64,000 bases of DNA, from contig NZ_JAJQJH010000011.1 of NCBI RefSeq assembly GCF_029544075.1, positions 57,467 through 121,466 on the forward strand, written 5' to 3'. The stretch comes from Chromohalobacter canadensis. Its GTDB lineage: Bacteria > Pseudomonadota > Gammaproteobacteria > Pseudomonadales > Halomonadaceae. Made by a program: the position numbers and the translations under genes. Shown here piece after piece: positions 57,375-64,000 of the stretch. The notes beneath the pieces were generated by a model. The model had not been told where the DNA came from. It saw only the letters and a program-made list of their open reading frames with translations, and made no database searches. Numbering within the stretch: position 1 is the first letter of the stretch; each line of letters starts with the position of its first letter.

Positions 57375-58865
57375 TTAGCGAGAGATTTGCTTATATTCTC
57401 CGGCATCCTTAGTCACATTGCTCACTACCAGGATGGCAATGAAGGAGGCGATGAAGCCAGGAATGATCTCGTATACACCGGAACCTCCCATGAACGATGC
57501 GTTCCAGCCCAGTGAGATCCAGATCATGACGGTGACGGCCCCCACGACCATACCTGCGATGGCGCCAGCGCCGTTCGTGCGTGACCACATCAGCGACAGG
57601 ATGATCAATGGGCCGAATGCCGCACCGAAGCCTGCCCAGGCGTTGCTGACCAGCCCCAGGACCTGAGAGTTCGGATCAGATGCAATGAAGGCGGCCACCA
57701 AGCCAACCAATACGACACTAACGCGACCTATAGTGACGGTCTCCTTTTCTGTTGCCTCCTTACGCAGGAACAGGCGGTAGAAGTCCTCGGTCAGTGATGA
57801 AGATGCCACCAGAAGCTGGCTGGACACGGTGCTCATGATCGCCGCAAGCAGTGCCGCATAGAGGAAACCGGTGATCAGGGGATGGAACAGCAGGTCCGCC
57901 AGGATGATGAAGATCGTTTCCGGATCCTCGACCTCCATACCATTGCGGATTGCATAGGCTCGGCCGAATATCCCCAGAGAGACCGCACCGATTAGGGAAA
58001 TGAGCATCCAGCTCATGCCGATGTTACGGGCGATAGGCACATCCTTCAGAGACCGAATGGCCATGAAGCGCACGATGATGTGCGGTTGTCCGAAATAACC
58101 CAGCCCCCAGGCCACTGCAGACAGCCAACCGATGAAGGTCAATCCATCCGTCCACGATAGCAGTGTGGGATCGACCTCATTCAGAGTCTGCGAGGCTTGG
58201 GTGAAACCGCCGCCACCTTCACCGAAGATCACGACCGCTGGCATGATGATCAGCGCCAGCATCATGATGCAGCCTTGCACGAAGTCCGTCATGCTCACGG
58301 CCAAAAAGCCGCCGACAACCGTATAGACAAGCACCACACCCAGAGTGATGACGACGCCCGCCGCGTAATCGCTCAGACCACCGATGTTGATGACGCCGGA
58401 AAACGCGCTTTCAAACAGCTTGCCGCCTGCCACCAGGCCTGATGCCGTGTAAACCGCGAAGAAGACGACGATGACGATGGCGGATACCGTCCTCAACGAC
58501 ATTGCTCGAGTCGGGAATCGGTTTGCCAGGAACGCGGGGATGGTTATCGCATTGCCATAATGAACCGTCTGTTCACGAAGGCGTGGTGCCACCAAAACCC
58601 AGTTGAAGAATGCCCCTACGAAAAGGCCGATACCGATCCAGGCCGAGCCCAAGCCAGAGACGAACATCGCTCCGGGTAATCCCAGCAGCAACCAGCCGCT
58701 CATGTCCGAAGCGCCGGCCGACAAGGCCGCCACTTTGGGGCTGAGGGTTCGGCCGCCCAACATGTAATCTTCAGACGTGGACGTGGATTTGCGCATGGCA
58801 TAAAGGCCAATGCCAATCATGAGCGCAAAGTAAGCAAAAAGGCTGATCCAAACACCAATAGCCAT
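57375..58865 (-). CDS. putP: sodium/proline symporter
   Basis: A 496-residue SSS-family transporter with about 13 membrane helices. The Na+ site signature SAGASDMSGWLLLGLPGA near residue 50 and the segment TWMLGGRTL-like YMLGGRTLSPKVAAL mark PutP. It imports proline with Na+ for use as carbon, nitrogen and osmolyte. It follows putA on the same strand with a 190-bp gap. Confidence 0.95.
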   Translation of the reverse strand: MAIGVWISLFAYFALMIGIGLYAMRKSTSTSEDYMLGGRTLSPKVAALSAGASDMSGWLLLGLPGAMFVSGLGSAWIGIGLFVGAFFNWVLVAPRLREQTVHYGNAITIPAFLANRFPTRAMSLRTVSAIVIVVFFAVYTASGLVAGGKLFESAFSGVINIGGLSDYAAGVVITLGVVLVYTVVGGFLAVSMTDFVQGCIMMLALIIMPAVVIFGEGGGGFTQASQTLNEVDPTLLSWTDGLTFIGWLSAVAWGLGYFGQPHIIVRFMAIRSLKDVPIARNIGMSWMLISLIGAVSLGIFGRAYAIRNGMEVEDPETIFIILADLLFHPLITGFLYAALLAAIMSTVSSQLLVASSSLTEDFYRLFLRKEATEKETVTIGRVSVVLVGLVAAFIASDPNSQVLGLVSNAWAGFGAAFGPLIILSLMWSRTNGAGAIAGMVVGAVTVMIWISLGWNASFMGGSGVYEIIPGFIASFIAILVVSNVTKDAGEYKQISR

Positions 58866-58891
58866 AAAAACGTCTCCTGTTCTTAATTATC

Positions 58892-59029
58892 TTAGTTATT
58901 AGGCCGGATGCAGTCCGGCAGGTTGTTGGTACGCATGCGAGCCAGAACGCTGATGGCGAGCATCATGAACAGGCAGAGCGCGGAGGTGAAGCCGGTAGTG
59001 GCGTTGTCTTGACCATGAGGGGGTTCCCT
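58892..59029 (-). pseudogene. 46-codon open frame, possible transporter remnant
   Basis: Between putA and putP a frame without a start codon encodes a hydrophobic helix (FTSALCLFMMLAISVLARM) and ends in a polar tail and TAA at 58892. It has no ribosome site or initiator upstream of the helix, so it looks like the 3' end of a lost membrane-protein gene. No parent family could be assigned. Confidence 0.3.
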
Positions 59030-59057
59030 TCAGTTGTTGTTTGAGGACGAGTGAAGA

Positions 59058-62000
59058 TCACTCGTCTCCCAGTGCGAGTAGAGACGCGTTGCCGCCCAAG
59101 GCGGCGGTATTGATGGTGCGAGTCTTCTCCGTGGCGAACCGCTGCAGATAATGCGGCCCGCCCGCTTTGGGGCCAGTGCCTGACAGACCCTGGCCACCGA
59201 AAGGCTGTACGCCCACGACGGCTCCAATGATATTACGATTGACATACACATTGCCTACTCGAATTTTACGCGCTATTTCAGCAGCGAAGGATTCGTTACG
59301 GCTGTGAATGCCGAACGTCAGGCCATACCCCTTAGCATTGATGGTATCGATGACATGATCGATCTCCGCGCTACGATACCGAGCTATGTGTAATATCGGC
59401 CCGAATTGCTCGCTCTCCAGTGCATCGATGCCTTCGATTTCGAACGCGGTCGGCGCAATGAAGTGACCGTGCGCTGTGGTGTCGGCATCGGGTGTTGCCT
59501 CGGCCACCAGGCGGCCTTCCTCCTTGAGCCGCACGATATAATCGCTGAGCTGGCGATGAGCGTCCTCGTCGATGACCGGGCCGACATCGGTACCCAGATC
59601 GCGCGGATCGCCGATGTGCAGCTCCGCCATGGCGCCCTTGAGTAGCTCGATAACGTGGTCGGCGACGTCTTCCTGGATGTAGAGTACGCGCAAGGCGCTA
59701 CAACGCTGGCCGGCGCTCTGGAACGCCGAGGCCACCACGTCGGCGACGACCTGCTCAGGGAGCGCGGTGGAGTCGACGATCATGGCATTCAGGCCACCGG
59801 TTTCGGCGATCAAGGTCGGCAGCGCGGCACCTTCGCGGTCGGCGAGAGAGCGGTTGATGATTTGTGCGGTGTTCGTACCACCGGTGAAAACGATGCCGGT
59901 GATGCGGGCGTCTCCGGTCAGTACGCTGCCCACGGTGGGGCCATCGCCGGGTAGCAATTGCACCACGTCGCGCGGCATGCCCGCCTCGTGGAGCAGTTCC
60001 ACAACGCGGTGCGCGATCAGCGAAGTCTGCTCTGCAGGCTTGGCGAGCACTGGGTTGCCGGCCACGGCGGCAGCGACCATCTGGCCGCAGAAAATCGCTA
60101 CCGGGAAATTCCACGGGCTGATAGCGGCGAACACCCCCTTGCCGGAGAGAATCAGCTCGTTGGATTCACCGGTGGGGCCGGGCAGGGGGATCGGCGCGTC
60201 AAACATCTCGCGGGCGCGCATGGCGTAATAGCGGCAGAAGTCCACCGCTTCGCGGATCTCGTCGACGCCATCGGTGAGCAATTTGCCGCCTTCGCGGGAA
60301 CATAGCGTCATCAGTTCGGCGAGGTGCTCTTCCATCAAGTCGGCGAAGCGCTCGAGGATCTGCGCACGTTCCTCGACTGGCGTATCGCACCAGCGTGGGA
60401 AGGCCGTCCAGGCGGCATCCACGGCGCGCTGAGCCTGCTCGCTCGTCGTCCACTGCACGCTGCCCACGTGCTGGCGAGTATCGTAAGGGCTGAGCACGTC
60501 GTGACGCTGTGCGGCATCGTCTTCCACATCGAAGGCCAACAGCGGCTTGATGTGATGTTCCTTATCCATGAACGCCGCCATGGCGTCGATTAGCGGTTGG
60601 TATTGACTGTTGATATTCAAATTGACGCCTTTGGAGTTCTTGCGTTTTTCCCCATAGATATCGCGTGGCAGCGGAATCCGTGGATTGGCATAAGTGTCGT
60701 ATTGCGACAAGGTCTCTACCGGGTGCTCGCAGAGGCTTTCCACAGGCACGCGAGGATCGACCAACTGGTGCACAAAAGATGAATTGGCACCGTTTTCCAG
60801 CAAGCGCCGTACGAGGTAGGGCAGCAAATCCTTGTGCGCGCCTACCGGTGCGTAGATACGGCAATAAGTGCCCTGTGGCGCGCGTTTGAGCGCGGCTTCG
60901 TAGAGCGCTTCGCCCATGCCATGCAGGCGTTGGAACTCGAAATGACGATCCCCCGCATTGGCGAGCTCCAGTATGGTACTGATGGTGTGGGCGTTGTGCG
61001 TCGCGAACTGCGGGAAGATGCGCCCTCGGGTATTTTCGGAGAGCAGGAAATGCACGCAGGCTAGATAGGTGACGTCGGTGCATGCCTTGCGGGTGAAGAC
61101 TGGGTAACCGTCGAGCCCTTGCTGTTGGGCTTCTTTGATTTCGGTGTCCCAGTAGGCGCCCTTGACCAGTCGCAGTGGGATCTCGTCGCCACACTGATCG
61201 GCGAGACGGTTGATGTAGTGCAGCACTGGCAAGACACGTTTGGAGTAGGCCTGCACCACCAGCCCGAAGTGTCCCCACCCCCGGCAGGTATCGCTTTCGA
61301 ACACGTCGCGGAAGACTTCAAGCGACAATTCCAGGCGGTCGGCTTCCTCGGCGTCGATGGTGATGGCGACGTTGTTCTCGCGTGCCAGCGAGGCGAGTCG
61401 GCGGACGCTGTCGGTGAGCTCCTCGAGGATCTGGCGGCGGCGTCCGAATTCGTAACGCGGATGCAAGGCTGACAGCTTGATCGATACCGAGGGCGCTGGG
61501 GTCTTGGCGTCGAGCTTACGGCTGGTAGCACCGACGCGTTTGATGGCCTGGGCGTAGTCATCGAAATAACGACCGGCGTCGGGCCGCGTGCGCGCCGCTT
61601 CGCCGAGCATGTCATACGAATAGGTGTAGCCCTTGTCGAATAGTGGCTGAGAGCGTTTCAGGGCCTCGTCGATGGTCCGTCCCAGCACGAACTGCTTACC
61701 CATGATCTTCATCGCTTGATACATGGCGCGGCGAATCACCGGTTCGCCCATGCGGTTGACCATCTTGTTGATGAAGTTGGCGGGCTTGCCCTCGCGCGGA
61801 TGATCGAGCTGAAGGACACGGCCGGTCATCAGCAGCCCCCAGGTGGACGCATTGACGAACCAGGACTCGCTCTGGCCGACGTGTGCCTTCCAGTCGGCGG
61901 GGCCCAGCTTGTCTTCGATCAAGGCGTCCGCGGTGGCCTTGTCGGGGATGCGCAGCATCGCCTCGGCCAGGCACATCAACATCAAGCCCTCATGGGTATC

Positions 62001-62249
62001 GAGACTGTATTCCTGCAACAGCTCGTCGATGGAGTCGACTGCCGTATCCATGTCGCGGACGTCGCGTACCAGTTCGGCGGTCTGCGCGGCGATGCGCTTG
62101 AAATCCTCGTCGTCGCTGCGCAGCACCGCGGCCAGTTCGGCGACATAGGCATTCTCGTCGACACTGTAATGATCGCTGACACGTGCAAAGAGCGTGTCGA
62201 GCTCATCGTTCCAGGTGGCGTTTTCCAGCATGGTATTGGCATTCAGCAT
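59058..62249 (-). CDS. putA: bifunctional proline dehydrogenase / P5C dehydrogenase
   Basis: A 1063-residue enzyme that oxidises proline to glutamate in two steps with FAD and NAD+. The proline dehydrogenase barrel is at about residues 150-480 (RLVKGAYWDTEIK, FATHNAHTI) and the P5C dehydrogenase part at about 550-1040, with catalytic Cys in GQRCSALRVLY and Glu in LIAETGGLNAMI. It starts directly with the arm domain and lacks the N-terminal ribbon-helix-helix of E. coli PutA (1320 residues), so it cannot repress its own genes. An AraC-type gene lies upstream. Confidence 0.96.
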   Translation of the reverse strand: MLNANTMLENATWNDELDTLFARVSDHYSVDENAYVAELAAVLRSDDEDFKRIAAQTAELVRDVRDMDTAVDSIDELLQEYSLDTHEGLMLMCLAEAMLRIPDKATADALIEDKLGPADWKAHVGQSESWFVNASTWGLLMTGRVLQLDHPREGKPANFINKMVNRMGEPVIRRAMYQAMKIMGKQFVLGRTIDEALKRSQPLFDKGYTYSYDMLGEAARTRPDAGRYFDDYAQAIKRVGATSRKLDAKTPAPSVSIKLSALHPRYEFGRRRQILEELTDSVRRLASLARENNVAITIDAEEADRLELSLEVFRDVFESDTCRGWGHFGLVVQAYSKRVLPVLHYINRLADQCGDEIPLRLVKGAYWDTEIKEAQQQGLDGYPVFTRKACTDVTYLACVHFLLSENTRGRIFPQFATHNAHTISTILELANAGDRHFEFQRLHGMGEALYEAALKRAPQGTYCRIYAPVGAHKDLLPYLVRRLLENGANSSFVHQLVDPRVPVESLCEHPVETLSQYDTYANPRIPLPRDIYGEKRKNSKGVNLNINSQYQPLIDAMAAFMDKEHHIKPLLAFDVEDDAAQRHDVLSPYDTRQHVGSVQWTTSEQAQRAVDAAWTAFPRWCDTPVEERAQILERFADLMEEHLAELMTLCSREGGKLLTDGVDEIREAVDFCRYYAMRAREMFDAPIPLPGPTGESNELILSGKGVFAAISPWNFPVAIFCGQMVAAAVAGNPVLAKPAEQTSLIAHRVVELLHEAGMPRDVVQLLPGDGPTVGSVLTGDARITGIVFTGGTNTAQIINRSLADREGAALPTLIAETGGLNAMIVDSTALPEQVVADVVASAFQSAGQRCSALRVLYIQEDVADHVIELLKGAMAELHIGDPRDLGTDVGPVIDEDAHRQLSDYIVRLKEEGRLVAEATPDADTTAHGHFIAPTAFEIEGIDALESEQFGPILHIARYRSAEIDHVIDTINAKGYGLTFGIHSRNESFAAEIARKIRVGNVYVNRNIIGAVVGVQPFGGQGLSGTGPKAGGPHYLQRFATEKTRTINTAALGGNASLLALGDE

Positions 62250-62441
62250 GTCATGACCCCGTGATGATCGGCGACGCGATAATGAAGGAGGGCGTGCGGA
62301 GTCGGCGCCGGTATGACGGCGTCCTTGTTGTGTCAGTCATCCTCGACTTTAGAGTGGGTCAGTGCGTCGAGTCTTGCCAATTTCTCGGGTCGGCGTGTCA
62401 AAAAACCCGCTAGGCGACGCTGAGGGGTTGAATCTTAGACG

Positions 62442-63230
62442 TTAGTCGATGTTGTGATGAGTAGCCGCCAATGGCGTCGCCCCATTGCGCCGCAATCGAG
62501 ACGGTGGCTGACCGTAGTGGCGGCGGAAGGCGTGCGAGAGGGCGCTTTGGCTGGCGAAGCCGGTACGCGCTGCGACGTCGCTGAGCGGGATGGCGGCGCC
62601 ACGCAGGAGCGCGCTGGCGTGTTCGAGTCGCCGACGCAACAAGTATTGGTACGGCGTCAGCCCTGTATGGCGTCGAAAGCGCTCGCCGAAATGCGCCTCG
62701 CTCAGGCAGGCCAGGCGCGCCAGATCCTTGACCGTCACGCGCTCAGCGAGATGAAGGTCGATGTAGCGATCGATGGTATCGAGATCTAGTGCGCGTCCGT
62801 TATCGAGGGTTGTCGGCGCAGCCAGACGGGCATGCAGGCAGCTCAAAAATGTGGTGGCGAGCAATTCGCCGTTGGCATGGCGCGGCTGCGACATTTCCTG
62901 TACCACGAAGTTGAGATAATTGCGCAGGGGGTCGTCGAGCGTGAAATAGCGTGGCGCATCGAACAGGCTGGCCAGTTCGCGATGACCTCCGGTCAGCGAG
63001 GGCGAGTCATCCGGGAGATCGAGGATCAACTGGCGGTTGTCACCGATACCTTCGTAATAGTGCACGTGATTGATCGGGACGATGCAGCCCGACAAAGGGG
63101 CAATGGAACCGCCCTGCCCCTCGATCTCGAATTCGGCATGGCCGGCCAGGCCGATAACGATCTGATGGAAGGCATGACCGTGATGCTTGACGGTGTTGTC
63201 GAGCGGCGTAAGACGGATGCTGCTGCTCAT
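62442..63230 (-). CDS. AraC-family regulator, PruR-like
   Basis: A 262-residue protein with an N-terminal cupin sensor (HAFHQIVIGLAGHAEFEIEG near residue 17) and a C-terminal double helix-turn-helix of about 95 residues (VTVKDLARLACLSEAHFGER and ASQSALSHAFRRHYGQPPSR). It is encoded 190 bp upstream of putA on the same strand. In Pseudomonas the AraC protein PruR activates putA, so a proline-responsive activator is a good guess. ATG 63230 has GGAGG upstream; the longer open frame is not supported. Confidence 0.9.
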   Translation of the reverse strand: MSSSIRLTPLDNTVKHHGHAFHQIVIGLAGHAEFEIEGQGGSIAPLSGCIVPINHVHYYEGIGDNRQLILDLPDDSPSLTGGHRELASLFDAPRYFTLDDPLRNYLNFVVQEMSQPRHANGELLATTFLSCLHARLAAPTTLDNGRALDLDTIDRYIDLHLAERVTVKDLARLACLSEAHFGERFRRHTGLTPYQYLLRRRLEHASALLRGAAIPLSDVAARTGFASQSALSHAFRRHYGQPPSRLRRNGATPLAATHHNID

Positions 63231-63294
63231 GGCGACCCTCCTGAGCTTCGCAGTGAGCTTACCATACACGCCCGTGACGCGTGAGGCGCAATTC

Positions 63295-63666
63295 TCAAGC
63301 CTCCAGTTCAGGCTTTCGCAGTGCCAAGCGTGCACGCAAATGGTCGCGTATCGCCTCGAGTTCGTCGCGCCCGGCACGCGATAGCAGGCAACCTCCCTGC
63401 ACGACTTGCCAGGGTCTACCGTGCTCCTCCATCACATGCTGCGCGCGGCGGCGAATGCTTTCGAGATAGGCATCGTGGCGAATCGGATAATCGACCAGTG
63501 TATGCCACTCGGCCACGCTGACGCGTTTGTCCAACGTTTTGTCGAACAACGTGAGCAGATGCTCGGGCTCGGTCCGGTAACGGGGCGTACGGCTGAGCAT
63601 CAGCATCGCCACGGTGCCGACCAGGATCGTCAGGCAGACGGCGAAAACTAGTAAAAAAAGTAGCAT
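63295..63666 (-). CDS. hypothetical membrane-anchored protein
   Basis: A 123-residue protein with one N-terminal membrane helix (LLFLLVFAVCLTILVGTVAM) and a charged C-terminal cytoplasmic part rich in Arg, Glu and Leu. I do not recognise the family. It lies upstream of the AraC gene on the same strand. Confidence 0.65.
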   Translation of the reverse strand: MLLFLLVFAVCLTILVGTVAMLMLSRTPRYRTEPEHLLTLFDKTLDKRVSVAEWHTLVDYPIRHDAYLESIRRRAQHVMEEHGRPWQVVQGGCLLSRAGRDELEAIRDHLRARLALRKPELEA

Positions 63667-63768
63667 GATGCGGTGAGAGGCCGAAACGAATGCGAAGTAT
63701 CAAGTCTAGCATGCGATCGCGCCACGACGCAGTGACTCTCCAGGCGCGGTGAAATCGCAAGGCAGGAA

Positions 63769-64000
63769 TGGAGCGGGCAACGAGGCTCGGCCGGGCTGGC
63801 GTACCAGCTCGCGACCCTAGGGCTACGTCAAATCATGCAGAAAGGATGGAGCGGGCAACGAGGCTCGACCGGGCTGGCGCACCAGCTCGCGACCCTAGTG
63901 TTACTTCAAAGGATTCAAACAAAATGGAGCGGGCAACGAGGCTCGACCGGGCTGGCGCACCAGCTCGCGACCCTAGTGTTACTTCAAAGGATTCAAACAA
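63769..64000 (-). repeat. 78-bp tandem repeat containing a tRNA-Gly 3' end
   Basis: Three units start at 63769, 63847 and 63925 with an exact 78-bp period. Units 2 and 3 are identical over the window; unit 1 is diverged in its second half, and the last is cut by the edge. Read on the minus strand each unit contains GGGTCGCGAG, then a 17-nt insert with its own hairpin (CTGG/CCAG), then TCGAGC and CTCGTTGCCCGCTCCA. This is the T-arm and 3' acceptor end, with CCA, of a tRNA-Gly. No 5' half is present, so these are not intact tRNAs. A complete tRNA-Gly gene is expected to the right. Confidence 0.8.

Noticed and set aside
63769..64000. A CRISPR array
   Set aside because: The units are head-to-tail 78-bp copies with no unique spacers, and the shared part is a tRNA 3' end.
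63769..64000. Complete tRNA-Gly genes
   Set aside because: Only the T-arm and 3' acceptor half are present; the D-arm, anticodon arm and 5' acceptor strand are missing, and the T-loop holds a 17-nt insert.

Overview
The window looks like a chromosomal segment of a moderately halophilic gammaproteobacterium of the family Halomonadaceae (Chromohalobacter/Halomonas type). The basis is a GC-rich sequence, acidic proteins, and gammaproteobacterial versions of gltX, sdhCDAB-sucABCD, rnb, rimK and a suf operon. The genus is an inference from general likeness; no database was searched.

Region by region: 1-2340 is an accessory, prophage-like patch. It holds a tight leftward operon of small genes, two divergent Arc-type repressors with a paired operator, an Ogr/Delta-type zinc-finger activator and a HigBA-like toxin-antitoxin pair. 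Positions 2820-2984 hold a strong candidate for a CsrA/RsmA-sequestering small RNA, with repeated GGA loops and a Rho-independent terminator. Positions 2987-7253 carry a small secreted protein, an XRE regulator, a LysR regulator, gltX, tRNA-Ala(GGC) and tRNA-Glu(UUC). Positions 7745-21043 hold the TCA block: gltA leftward, then sdhCDAB, sucAB, lpdA and sucCD rightward. SucB has two lipoyl domains. Positions 21184-26902 are leftward: a flippase-like protein, a DUF2334 deacetylase and a GT4 glycosyltransferase in one overlapping operon, then RNase II and an SDR protein. Positions 27067-34533 are an N-acetylglucosamine regulon: GntR regulator, nagA, SIS-type nagB-II, an EIIA-HPr-EI fusion and an EIIC-EIIB-EIIB permease whose second EIIB lacks its cysteine.

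Positions 34648-37321 hold a dienelactone hydrolase, an extradiol dioxygenase and an O-methyltransferase. Positions 37464-40215 show a truncated copy of a HAD phosphatase gene, an M42 peptidase, and then the intact HAD gene, which points to a past duplication or insertion. Positions 40257-44374 carry an AI-2E family membrane protein, UspA, YcjF and YcjX. Positions 44453-50569 hold the iron-sulfur operon sufR-B-C-D-S-T behind a Fur-box-like site. Positions 50641-57309 contain SanA, a helical unknown, RimK with its partner protease, a DUF3549 protein, a YqcC protein, OmpW with twin operator-like palindromes, and a GtrB/GtrA pair. Positions 57375-63230 form a proline module (putP, putA without a DNA-binding domain, AraC-type regulator). 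The right edge (63769-64000) holds a 78-bp tandem repeat derived from the 3' end of a tRNA-Gly, read on the minus strand.

Together the core genes make a complete route from citrate synthesis and 2-oxoglutarate oxidation to succinate dehydrogenase. They sit beside amino-sugar and proline uptake and catabolism, with accessory DNA at the left edge and a tRNA-derived repeat at the right edge.
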